Origin: Pseudo-nitzschia pungens
Taxonomy: Eukaryota > Bacillariophyta > Bacillariophyceae > Bacillariales > Bacillariaceae
Assembly (NCBI GenBank): GCA_037355855.1
Contig: CM074760.1
Span: forward strand, 7,742,501 to 7,806,500
DNA: 64,000 nucleotides
Direction of reading: 5' to 3'
The position numbers were made by a program, and so were the translations under genes. Positions 54,704-64,000 of the stretch are shown here, piece after piece; within the stretch, counting starts at the first letter, position 1; the number at the start of each line of letters is the position of its first letter. Under the pieces are notes generated by a model, which saw only the letters and a program-made list of their open reading frames with translations, did no database searches and was not told the DNA's origin.

Positions 54704-56519
54704 TCCGAATCCGATACAAATCCAAATCCAAATCCGAATCCGATACAAATACAAATACAAATACAAATCCGATACAAATCCGAATCCAATTGGGATTTGG
54801 GTTTGGTTTCAACTTACGGTTCAACAGCGATCGGATTTCTCGTGGCGGAAGAACAGCCCAGAACATGGCACACGTCTTTGCCGTGGCACCCGAAGCGGCC
54901 ACCCGCACCACTGGATCTTCGTCTTGCAGTGCGATCTGCAGTGCATCGGTAGCCTTTAGGACCGCATCTTTCATCGATAGAGAGTTCGAGTTCGAGTTCC
55001 AGTTCGAGTTCGAGTTCGGGTTCGAGTTCAGTGGATCTTGCAACGGAAATACCTTTTCCAGCACCACCAGGGCATTCTTTCGGGTCTTTGGATTGGTGGC
55101 TGCCAAACTCCGCCACAAAATCGGGCTGTAGAGACGATGCAAAAGATTTGCCACCTCCTTGTTCTTTTTGTCTGCGTGGAGGGGTTCCAGAACGGTCAGC
55201 ACGGATCGGAAGGTTGCCGGTGACTCCATGTTTACCACCGAGTACATCAAGTCCTGCAAGACCTCGTGTTCGATTGCTTCGCGAATGGAGACGATCTCGT
55301 CGCGTTCCTCGTTCTCGTTGTCGTTCTCGTTTTCGTTCCGGTGGTGCCGCACCTCATCGTTCTCGTTTTCTCGCACCTCTTTCCACGCCCGGTGATAGAT
55401 TTCGCCATAGGATTTCAAGACGCTCGGTTTGGCTTCGGGAATCTGTGCGCGAAAGGCTCTGTGCAGGTCTTTTACCAAGTGAACGTCTTGTTGCAAGAGA
55501 CCCGCCAGAAACTTTCGTCCCTCCGGCAGTTGCAGACACACCGGATTCGATGCCACACGAAGCAATAGCTCCCGGAGCGAATCGCTGGTCGGCTGCGCAA
55601 AGTCGATGCAACGAAAGGCGTTCCGAATCTTGTAGAGACGCTGGATGTGTGATTTAGTGGTAAAGGCATCGATGCTCTCGTCCGAGGCGTTTAGAACGAG
55701 CCAGGGCAAGCAGTGGGCTATCAGGGACTCGCGGTATTGCGCCCCGGACAACCACCACGTTTCGCAGAGGGAGAGAATCACCGCCTTGGCGGGGCCCGCC
55801 GGAGATCCGCAGGCATCCAACGCGAAGAGCGATTCGTGCAGGACCGAGGCGATCCGAAAGACCGGTGGTGGAACCTTCAACGCCACCTTTCGCTGGTGGT
55901 GAGCTTCCTTCTCCCTTTGCCGAATGATGCGCCCGTCCAGAAAGGCTCTGACGGCCAGGGCGGCGCACTTGAGAACCAAAAGGCAATCGTCGGATTTCTT
56001 GTCCGGTGTTACGCTTTCATCATCGTCTTGGATTTGGATTTCGTCGTTGTCATTTTTGTTATTAGTATTAGTATTATTAGTATCATTCTGATCATTGCCA
56101 TTATTATTATGATCATTCTGATCATTCTGTTCCTTGATCGATTCCGGAACAAAAGCCTCCTCCTCGATGATTCGTTCCACAATGGAGTACAGACCCGAAA
56201 AGAACCGCCTGATTTGGTTCTTGTTGTTCTTGTCGGTGCTGCAATTCTTGAGGGCATTCCACAACAGGGTCTGCTGCTGCTTGACGGTTTGTCCCGGAAC
56301 GAGAGCGTCGCTTCGCTTCGAGGGTCGAAAGAGCTCGCACAATGCTTGGCAGTGGAATTCATCGTCGCCATTGTTGTTGTTGTTGTTGTTGTTGTCCTTC
56401 GAATCGAAATCCGAATCCGAATCCGAATCCGAAGCGTTCGGGGTTTCGACTGCGGCAACGAGCGACTTGATGGCAAGAGCTTCCAGCTCTCTTCCCCCGG
56501 CCTTCTTGGGCGCCCCCAT
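52095..56519 (-). CDS. NCAPG2: Condensin II complex subunit G2 (NCAPG2/CAP-G2), one intron
   Basis: HEAT-repeat subunit of condensin II, which compacts chromosomes in the nucleus. Exon 1 (56519-54818) and exon 2 (54586-52095) join through a phase-1 codon to give 1,397 residues without any frame break. The region around the junction is diagnostic: DPVVRVAASGATAKTCAMFW, EIRSLLN|HIVVNHSSDSRS, HGVLRALLPSLGNLIHDKTG, and RVRLAAVRMLLEVKKCPTIR followed by FYHVVPVDHLMARLV. This matches the order and wording of the NCAPG2 signature (...HGVLKALLP.LG.LIHD...VR.AV...LL.VK..R.I.F..IVPVEHLLARL). Asn/Asp-rich inserts (about residues 30-50 and 135-165) and an ENENDNENEERDE run are diatom-style expansions. The terminal part (LVPFLPNFIAWGVLEYALQG) is helical repeat. 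The end is ...FENILECNA. Confidence 0.93.
54587..54817 (-). other. Intron of NCAPG2 (231 nt) with (AC)n and AAATCC-type repeats
   Basis: The donor is AACC|GTAAGT at 54817 and the acceptor GTTGCAG|AC at 54587. It includes a 16-unit AC run (plus strand about 54668-54701) and tandem CAAATCC(GAATCCGATA) units at about 54703-54785. Confidence 0.85.
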
Positions 56520-57371
56520 GTTGGTTTTGGATCGTAAATCTTGCCTCTACTACGGTAGTTGCTTTGCTTTGTCGAGCCTCGTGCTTTGATGGAGCTTTGT
56601 GGGGACGACTCGACTCGACTCGACTCGCTTTCGATGGAAGATATGGAAGAAAGGTGACGAGAACGACGAACGAAGAACGAAAAAAACGATGGATTTCGAA
56701 GATTGTGAAGGCCCAGCACGGTACGGTAACTTACGTAACCTTACTGGTAACTTACTCGTAATCTTACCTGGTAAATTACCGCAAGATTACCGTAACTTAC
56801 ATGGCACTCGTCGTAATTAATTACCACCGGTAGCTCTCGGATTCGTCTGCAGTCCCGACAGGCTGACTGGCTCGCTCGCGTTGGATCAAATTTGAAAATC
56901 GAAAATGAGACGTGATCCAATCCAACTAACCACGACTGAGATTACGGATCCGTCACGACGGACTCACGACTCAATCGCAACTTCCAGTCTGTCCTTCGCC
57001 AGGCGGCATTCCGTTCCAAATGGAGAATGAATATTATATTTTGAGAATGATGAAGGAACACCGGACTGACTGACTGACTCGACTCGACTGAGTTTTCTGA
57101 CTGCTGATGCCACTGACGACGACTCGATCGAGAAGAGAACCGAGAGATCACGGATCACAGATCTTCAACCGAGTCCGAGTCCGAGTCCGAGTCCGAGTGA
57201 GGTTACACAACATAAGATTACCGTATGAGTAAGATTAGTCGGAACGAACTAAAGACGAGAGACTAGTAAGTTAAGACTTACCTACCGTAGACTCGGAGAA
57301 AGCTTTCGACCGAGACAGAGACAGAGACCTTGACCGAAGAGGCGACAATCCATTCCGGTTCGAAGCACACC
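56520..57371. other. Divergent promoter region, NCAPG2 / lumen protein
   Basis: There is no gene. CGACTCGACTCGACT (56606-56625) and GAGTCCGAGTCC (57174-57198) short repeats are present. There is a dense patch of GGTAACTTACG/TAACCTTAC words at 56720-56800 and again at 57198-57290. Confidence 0.5.
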
Positions 57372-58097
57372 ATGACAACGTTCACCACGATGGTATTTTT
57401 GCTGCAGGCCGCATTCCTAGCCGGTGTTTGCGTGGCGTTTCAGCAGCGACCCTTGACGGTCACGATTTCGACACGAAACGAGCTCGTTCCGAGCACGCAG
57501 CTATGCATGGCAAACAACCACAACAGCAACATTAACAACCACAACAACAACAACCTCTCCGTTTCTCATCAGAAACGACGAAATTTTCTGGCCAGCTCGT
57601 TTGCCGCTCTCGCAACCGGCCTCTTTTCCTTCCGGCAATCCGCGTCCGCCATCCCCATGGCCACCGTCGACGAATTCGACACCATTCTGAGGGATTCCCC
57701 CCTCTCGGTGCAGATCGTCGAGTTTTCGGGGCCCCGCAGCGAGAGCGTCACCGTCAAGCTCGTCGACGGGACCGTCTTTGGAATAAAGGGCATCGTCGAA
57801 TCCCCCACCGATCCAAGGTCGCCCCTCAAGGTGGCGGCGGCCTGCCGCGAGGCCAACGTCAAGACCAGATTCGTCGACCTGGAGGCGATGCTGGCCGGAT
57901 CGACGACCAAAAAGAAAAAACTCTACACCAACGAGCGGGTCCAAAAGGCCTACGAGCTGCAGGCGGCGCAGAAGGAGCGGATGCGACAGGACGAGCTGGA
58001 GCGGCTGCGACAGGTGGCCATCCAGGAGGAGGAAGAAAAAGCGAGGGTGGCGGCTTCCGAGGCCGCCGCCGCGGTTGCCGCGCCCGTTTCCGAATAA
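57372..58097 (+). CDS. Predicted thylakoid-lumen protein, unknown function
   Basis: A 241-residue protein. A signal peptide (MTTFTTMVFLLQAAFLAGVC then V-A|F-Q-Q) gives the plastid motif with Phe after Ala. A twin-arginine lumen signal (KRRNFLASSFAALATGLFSF ... SASA|IP) follows at about residues 70-97. The mature part has one small alpha/beta-looking domain (SVQIVEFSGPRSESVTVKLV, DGTVFGIKGIVESPTDPRSP, LKVAAACREANVKTRFVDLE). It then ends in a long charged helix (ELQAAQKERMRQDELERLRQ). The domain slightly resembles the N-terminal region of FtsH-type proteases, but I would not assign function from it. The start is the first ATG. The frame is clean. Confidence 0.8.
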   Translation: MTTFTTMVFLLQAAFLAGVCVAFQQRPLTVTISTRNELVPSTQLCMANNHNSNINNHNNNNLSVSHQKRRNFLASSFAALATGLFSFRQSASAIPMATVDEFDTILRDSPLSVQIVEFSGPRSESVTVKLVDGTVFGIKGIVESPTDPRSPLKVAAACREANVKTRFVDLEAMLAGSTTKKKKLYTNERVQKAYELQAAQKERMRQDELERLRQVAIQEEEEKARVAASEAAAAVAAPVSE

Positions 58098-60625
58098 CGA
58101 GAAAAGAGTGGGGTGGATTGGAGCGGAGTGGAGTGGAGTGGATTGGAGCGGAGTGGAGTGGAACATGGAATGCAATGGAATGGAATGCAACCTGCGAGCA
58201 TTGCAAAGCACGATGCTGTGCTGTGCTGTGCTACACTCTATACTACTACTATTACTTCTACTACTACTACTATATCGTGCACAATCCAATCCCCCATATT
58301 ATGGAAACAAAACCATCTCGGTCGGGAATTGCTTTCTTTTGGGGGTTTCGATAGGAGTGGTGCTGGTGTGCTGGTGCTTCTGTCATGCCGTACTATCCAT
58401 GCGAGAAGAAGAATACTTCGCGTCGTTCCGAGTCTCCCACCAACCAGCATGCTTGGTCCCCTTCACGGTACTACACACGAAGCGAGTAGTAACAGCAGTG
58501 TCATTGACTTTCAAATCCTTGGGTATAATTATTTCATCATTACTACTAGTACTAGTATGGACCCGGTGATAGAATGTTCGACTAGAGTATGGGTACTAGT
58601 ACGGAGTTTCAACAAACACTGCTCGCATAGTGTGCATCAAACACGGCATGCGACTTGGATCAAAGCGCATCGTTAGTACTGTGTTGTTGTTTCAGAGTGT
58701 TTTTTTTTAACAGTGCGCACCAATGCCTGTTGTTGTTTGTCCGGTTGTGCTTATTTATTCAAGGGCATGCAACCTAGAACAGGAGTGACCCTTCATTCGA
58801 CAGTTTGGACCACTACTACTGACTCATGGGGTTTCGTGCTGGTAGTACATACTGCAGAGTGCTTTGTAAAAATCTTTGCATCCTCGTCATTTCTTTGATG
58901 GAACAGAGATCATACTACTAGTACTAGTAGTAGTATCACCATTGTTACTGTATTTACTGTATTTACTGTACTACTTGCATCATCATCATCATCGTCACCC
59001 AGATCCAGCCTTCGTCATCCACAACGATGCAATCCACCATCATCACCAAATTTGTTCGGTCATCGTGCCTGTGATGTTTCAGCACGCATTCACCACCAGC
59101 AGAACAAGAAGCGAAGAAGCAGCAGCCACCCTCACAAGAAGCTGAATGAATCATTGCCTTTGCCTGCTGCTGCTGGATGCATACTTTAGTATTGAGAACG
59201 TCGTAACAGTGAAACCTCCTCACTTCTTCAAGAGTACCGGCAGGTAATAGCTACTAGTAGTAGTATGGAACAACAAGAGTTCCTACTTCTTGGATCGACG
59301 TTGTCTCGTGGCAGCACCAGTGCTGGTGCTACTACTACTAGTAGGGAGAGCCCTAGTAGTAGTACTAGTCTAGTACTACTACTACTACTAGTAGAAGCAG
59401 CATCATGCTTTCCATTACCTCTTTCACTCTTCAAATCTCTTGGCAGTGGGGGATTGTGCTTTCTACTAGTAGCTAGCAACAGCAAGTCTGGCTTTCACAC
59501 CACCACTTGTTTCACGGATTAGATACTACTAGGAGTCGAACAAGCTGACACCACGAATTTTTACGGATTGGTGGGAACTACAGCAGTGAACCAAAAAAAT
59601 GGTCGTAGTCCATAATTACTACTACACGTAAGGTTTACGACAAGTATGAATACTTTGGGATAGTAATTACATTTATGTTGGATCGGATGTTCTCATATTA
59701 TGAAGTTTCTTGTTGTTTCATTTGCTTCATGTGAAACAATACTCAATACACGAGAACAATACGAAGTGCATGATGTGCTCTATGAATATTATTATTGCTG
59801 ACGTACCGTTTTGATAATTAAGTTACGTTGTACGGGATAATTACTCGTAAGATTTACCTTACTTCGTATTGATTATGCGTTTGTTCAAGTCCCACTCCGA
59901 CCAACGGAAAACGCCAAAACCTTCTTCGTCGTTCCAAGTCATCAGTTGCTCGTGCGGTACCGGTATGTGAATGAAAGCAATTACGAGTAAATAATTAACC
60001 TTACGTAACTGGTCCGAGTGCAAGTAAAGCCTTACGAAAAGTAGAACCGATGACTGAAGTGTTAAGTTACTGTGGGTTGGGAAATCCCGATTCCCGATTC
60101 CCAATCACCATCGCGCCTCTGTTCGCCTCGACAAAAGCCGAAAAACGAACTTCTCCCACTCCTCTCCAACCAAATAAATGTATCAGCGATTCTGACCACG
60201 AGTAACTGCATTGTGACAACAAACACTATACCGTACGGTATGTATTTTGAGTTGAGTGGAGTGGTGCTTGTTCGGGTTTCGAGTTCCGGTGCCGCTACGT
60301 GTACGAGTAATTTACTCACAACTACAGTCACTTGGAAGAAAAAATACCAACTAAACTCGGAACGAAACCGTTCCCATCGATTTCCCATCCACCTCACAAT
60401 TCACAATTTCAAAATTCACAATTCAAAATTCAAAATTCACACGCGGTGTTTCTTCATTCGAAAGAGGAAAGGTATTTCCTGGGTTTCTAGCCATATTCAA
60501 TTCCATTCCATTCCATTCCATTCTCGTTGCCCTTGGGTTGAGATCAACATCCTTTGACGCCAGTCAGTCACTCAGTCCGTCCATACCGACACAGTATCAA
60601 AACCAGTTGGAGTCGATCCCGGAGA
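58098..60625. other. Spacer upstream of the silicic acid transporter
   Basis: 2.5 kb without a convincing gene. It has a GGAGTGGAGTGGATT repeat just after the previous stop (58110-58170) and many ACTACTACTAGTAGTA-type palindromes (58545, 58915, 59250, 59330-59395, 59465). CGTAAGGTTTACG/TTACTCGTAAG words occur at 59625, 59815-59870, 59985-60040 and 60225-60320. A TTCCATTCCATTCC run lies at 60500-60522. Confidence 0.5.
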
Positions 60626-63600
60626 ATGTCAACGAACGATGGACTCGGACAGCGGGAAGATGAAGAGGGTTCTTTCCTTTGCCACGCAGAAGAATCCATG
60701 GAGGTCACCGTCGAAGACCACCGGGAATCTATGAACCAGAACCGCAAGGCGTCGGGAGGTTCGGCTTCCGCTTTGGCTCCGGCGTTTATTGTCGACGAGG
60801 ACGTCGTTTTCAACAATCCCTTCGATTTCGATCTGCACACCAACTCCTTTGCGAGCGCGGCCGACGATGCCGAAAAGGACTATTACAAGCCACTGCCGGT
60901 GGCGGATCAAATGGGACGATTCGCCCGGTTTCCATCGACACTCGTCATGGAGGACGACGACGACGAAGAAGAAGACGACTTGGATTTCGATATGCAGGAG
61001 CATCAGCTGCAAACACAAAAGCTGGAAGAAGTCACGATGACATCCCTCGAACGCATCGAGGAGGCCAACGCGGACCGGGAACAATCCGAGCGATCTGCGT
61101 CACGAGCGGACACGGAACACATCTTTCGAGGCATCGAGCAAGAAGATATCGATAAGAATTTATATGGCAATGGCAATGTCGCTGTCGATGTCGATGTCGA
61201 TGTCGATTCCAATCGAAACAGAAGCGAAGCGCAAAAGGCCGTTGGGGATCCATGCAGGAGCGACCGAACGAGCAACAAAACAAAATCCGAGACGGCAAAA
61301 TCGCGATCCGTCCTCACGGCCGGTCTGGAATCCCTCAAGTACTTTTACTCGTTGGCGCTCCTGATGGCCTGCGTCGTGCTGGTCACGGGAACCATCTTTA
61401 CCCGTCAAACGGCGTCCACCGCGAACCACGGGGTTCCGCCGGTCGCGGCGTTCTTGGTCTTTTGGTTTCTCATCGTGTGGCTCGCCGCCATGGAGGGGGG
61501 ACAGGGAGCCCTGGTGGGCCTCCAGCCCATTGACCGGGAGCGCTACCGAGAGAGCCACCCCAAAGCCTACAAGAACACGGGCCTCCTGGCGAATGGCAGC
61601 GGCTCCAGCGCCAGCGGTGACGCAGTCGAGCGCTTCATCGTGGGACGGCAATTCCTGGTGGTCCTGGTGGTTTTTGTCTCCCAGCTCTTGTCGTCGTCGG
61701 TTCCCGGTGTGCGATTGTGGGGACTGAGCGACCCGATCACGGCCGTCTTTTTGGATTCGGGTTTGGCCCTCATGGTGGTGACGATTGTCCTGGGACAGCT
61801 GCTGGCGCAACTCAACGCGGCGCGGTCCATGCTCGATTTCGTCAACAATTATTTTGTGCTGTACTTTGTCACCTATGTTTCGCTCCTGATCGAGTTTTCG
61901 GGACTCTTGCACTCGGTGTACCTGGTGCAAATCCTCTTTTCCAAGATTGGAGGAGGCGCCGACAGGGATAGGGACGATGCAAAGGACGAGGCAAGGGACG
62001 AGGCAAAGGACAAGAACAAGAATACGAAGACCGTGGATCCGGAAGAAGCAGGGACGATGAACAAAACCGCCAGAAAGGAACCGGCTCATTGCAACGGTTT
62101 GAGGAGCTTTTTCTTTTGGGCCAGGGTTGTCTTCTCCTTGGGAGTGCTGGGATTTGCCTTTGCCGTCACGCTCTCGGCGTTGTTTCGGGGCCAAACGACC
62201 ATGTGGAAGAGCGTGCCCAAGGCGGTCTCCGTCGTTTTGTTTTTCGTACTCATGTGCTTTGTGGGAATGATGGAGGGCATGCAGATTGCTTTTTTTGCGG
62301 TCCTCAACTATCCCGAGGAACGACTCGCCAGGCAAAGGATTGCTTCAAACAACTGCCGGTTGGCCTTTCGCGGAGAAAACCTCCAGTCGTTTCTGATCGG
62401 GAGGCAGATTTGGGTTACGATTGGCACGTTTCTCATAGCTCGCATCACCACGCTGGACGTCGCCGTCGGAGCAGGGGGAGGAGGAGGCACCGGCGAGAAC
62501 ATTTTTGGGGTTTCGGACGGGTGGCAGACCTTTTTCAACACCGGTCTCCTTGGTGCCGTCATAACGACCATTGTCTCGTCCCTGGCCTGGCGGATAGTCG
62601 CGTCCTCCTTCCCGCTCGCCTTTCTGTCGAATCCCCTGGTGAACGTCGTTCTTCGATTGTGTCTGCTCTTCGAGGCTTCCGGAATTTGTTCCTCGGCCTG
62701 GGTTCTGGCGAGATACCACAAGATGATTGCGGGATATCAGCCAGATGAAGTCTACCTGGAGACCACGACCGCTGCCGGCGCCGCGGAACGTCCCACTTTG
62801 TCTTCGGATGCTGCCGCTGTTTCCACAACAACAACGCGAGACAAGGACATTGATCGATTCGTGACAGTGCTGCGATTCACCTTTTCGCTGGCATTGTTCG
62901 TCTTTTCGGTGGTGTTGGTCACGGCCTGCATCTTTACCAAGCAAACCCGCACGATTGCCGACAAGGAAAGCGAGGAATGGTGGTATTCGCTTCTGGTCTG
63001 CGCTGCCTTTTGGTTCCTGATCGCTTGGTTGTCCATGGTGGAGGGAAGCCTTGGATGTCTCATGGGGCTCAAAAGCGTAGACAACGTCCGGTACGGGCTT
63101 TCTCACAAAATTACACACAAAAATACCGAGATGGTGCACAGGGGAGACAACTTTGAACGATTCATCGTCGGGCGCCAGTTTCTGGTGCTGGCCATCGTTT
63201 TTGTGTGCACGTGGCTCACCGAGCCGGTGGTGGATGCCTCCGTCCTGGGTCTCCCGGACGCGGTGAACAAGATCTTTCTCTCTTCGGGTGTCGCATTGAG
63301 CGTGATTGTCAGTGTTGCGGGCCAGCTAACGGCGGAGGTCAATGCCGCCAGTTGCATGCTGGACTTTGTCAACAATCATTTTGTGCTCTATTTTGTCACC
63401 TATCTGTCGCTGGCCATCGAGTCTTCGGGACTCCTTCATTCCGTCTACCTGTTTCAGATAATTTTTTCCAAGATTTCGGGGAAAGCGATTCAATCCAACG
63501 AGCCCACACGGTCGATCATTCAGCGACTCTTCTTTTGGGGTCGGGTTGTCTGTTCGTTGTTGATTCTGGGATTTGCCTTTGCCGTCACCGTGGTACCCTT

Positions 63601-64000
63601 GGTATACGGAGAAGCTACGCTGTGGAAGGGTCTGCCCGACGCAGCGTCGGTCGCAATCATAGTGCTATTGATGTGTCTTGTTGGAATGATGGAGGGAGTC
63701 CAGATTGCGCTCTTTGGTTTAAGCAACATTTCCGAAGAATCCCTCGCGTCCCACAAAATGGCATACACGAATTACAAATTGGCCTTGTCGGAACAACACC
63801 TGCAGGCCTTTTTGATCGGGCGTCAGATTTGCGTGACGTGCTTTTTCGTGCTCATTGCGAGAATGTCCACCCTCAATGTCGCAGTGGGTGTCGACGACAA
63901 CGTGTTTGGTGTTTCGGACGGCGTGCAAAGGTTCTTCAACACCGGTGTGCTTGGGGCTCTGCTCACCACGATTATGGCGTCCCTGATATGGCGGTTGTTC
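60626..64000 (+). CDS. SIT: Silicic acid transporter, tandem double-SIT, partial at window end
   Basis: Na+-coupled silicic acid uptake carrier of diatoms, in the plasma membrane. The frame is open from ATG 60626 to the window edge (1,125 codons, no stop), so the C-terminus is missing. Residues 1-225 are a hydrophilic acidic N-terminus. Module 1 (about 230-720) has the SIT motif set EGGQ (290), GRQ (340), EGMQ (550) and GRQ (592). Module 2 (about 745 onward) repeats the whole fold with EGSL (806), GRQ (849), EGVQ (1023) and GRQ (1065). The long stretch LDFVNN(Y/H)FVLYFVTY followed by GLLHSVYL occurs once per module, as does GVSDG.Q.FFNTG.LGA. Each module should hold ten membrane segments. The first motif of module 2 lacks the usual Gln (EGSL). 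A D/K/E-rich loop (DEARDEAKDKNKNTK) is inserted in module 1. No intron or frame break. Confidence 0.95.
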   Translation, partial: MSTNDGLGQREDEEGSFLCHAEESMEVTVEDHRESMNQNRKASGGSASALAPAFIVDEDVVFNNPFDFDLHTNSFASAADDAEKDYYKPLPVADQMGRFARFPSTLVMEDDDDEEEDDLDFDMQEHQLQTQKLEEVTMTSLERIEEANADREQSERSASRADTEHIFRGIEQEDIDKNLYGNGNVAVDVDVDVDSNRNRSEAQKAVGDPCRSDRTSNKTKSETAKSRSVLTAGLESLKYFYSLALLMACVVLVTGTIFTRQTASTANHGVPPVAAFLVFWFLIVWLAAMEGGQGALVGLQPIDRERYRESHPKAYKNTGLLANGSGSSASGDAVERFIVGRQFLVVLVVFVSQLLSSSVPGVRLWGLSDPITAVFLDSGLALMVVTIVLGQLLAQLNAARSMLDFVNNYFVLYFVTYVSLLIEFSGLLHSVYLVQILFSKIGGGADRDRDDAKDEARDEAKDKNKNTKTVDPEEAGTMNKTARKEPAHCNGLRSFFFWARVVFSLGVLGFAFAVTLSALFRGQTTMWKSVPKAVSVVLFFVLMCFVGMMEGMQIAFFAVLNYPEERLARQRIASNNCRLAFRGENLQSFLIGRQIWVTIGTFLIARITTLDVAVGAGGGGGTGENIFGVSDGWQTFFNTGLLGAVITTIVSSLAWRIVASSFPLAFLSNPLVNVVLRLCLLFEASGICSSAWVLARYHKMIAGYQPDEVYLETTTAAGAAERPTLSSDAAAVSTTTTRDKDIDRFVTVLRFTFSLALFVFSVVLVTACIFTKQTRTIADKESEEWWYSLLVCAAFWFLIAWLSMVEGSLGCLMGLKSVDNVRYGLSHKITHKNTEMVHRGDNFERFIVGRQFLVLAIVFVCTWLTEPVVDASVLGLPDAVNKIFLSSGVALSVIVSVAGQLTAEVNAASCMLDFVNNHFVLYFVTYLSLAIESSGLLHSVYLFQIIFSKISGKAIQSNEPTRSIIQRLFFWGRVVCSLLILGFAFAVTVVPLVYGEATLWKGLPDAASVAIIVLLMCLVGMMEGVQIALFGLSNISEESLASHKMAYTNYKLALSEQHLQAFLIGRQICVTCFFVLIARMSTLNVAVGVDDNVFGVSDGVQRFFNTGVLGALLTTIMASLIWRLF

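Overview
The window is nuclear DNA from a diatom. The clearest marker is at the right edge: a silicic acid transporter (SIT) carrying the family's EGxQ and GRQ motifs. Several genes start with the bipartite plastid-targeting leader of algae with secondary plastids, a signal peptide followed by an aromatic residue at the predicted cleavage site (for example ANA|F). Genes are separated by 0.3-3 kb spacers rich in short palindromes and minisatellites. Five genes carry one or more ordinary GT-AG introns of 160-356 nt. No prokaryotic operons, CRISPR arrays, insertion sequences or RNA genes were recognised.

Layout. 1-10 kb: an ArfGAP protein, a thylakoid-lumen-type protein (minus), a coiled-coil tail-anchored protein, and a large minus-strand protein with a SUMO-interaction-like motif and a UBZ4-type zinc finger. 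10-20 kb: splicing factor SYF1/XAB2, an ankyrin-like diatom protein, and a divergent pair (glutathione S-transferase / CacyBP-like CS-domain protein). 20-31 kb: a TMEM220-like membrane protein, a methionine synthase reductase with two flavodoxin domains, a plastid DUF2214 membrane protein, a complex I LYR subunit (NDUFB9 type) and diaminopimelate epimerase (dapF). 31-46 kb: an intron-containing low-complexity protein, an MgtE/SLC41 cation transporter, a phosphatidylserine decarboxylase-like protein, and an acidic protein with an internal repeat. 46-64 kb: a plastid sigma factor, condensin II subunit NCAPG2, a second lumen-type plastid protein, and the tandem SIT, which runs off the window.

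The most striking feature is the pattern of broken reading frames. Seven otherwise well-conserved genes cannot be read in one frame. Nearly every break is fixed by skipping exactly one base (+1): at least 16 cases, with few or no clear cases needing a missing base. Genes of equal or greater length nearby (NCAPG2, SIT, sigma factor, MgtE) have none. One-base insertion errors in the consensus are the simplest explanation. Programmed +1 frameshifting is the alternative, and transcript and peptide data would settle it. Two of the affected genes also have in-frame stop codons.

Functionally the genes are unlinked housekeeping and plastid genes: RNA splicing, chromosome condensation, lysine and methionine metabolism, respiration, plastid transcription, lipid metabolism and silicon uptake. 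I see no gene cluster forming one pathway.
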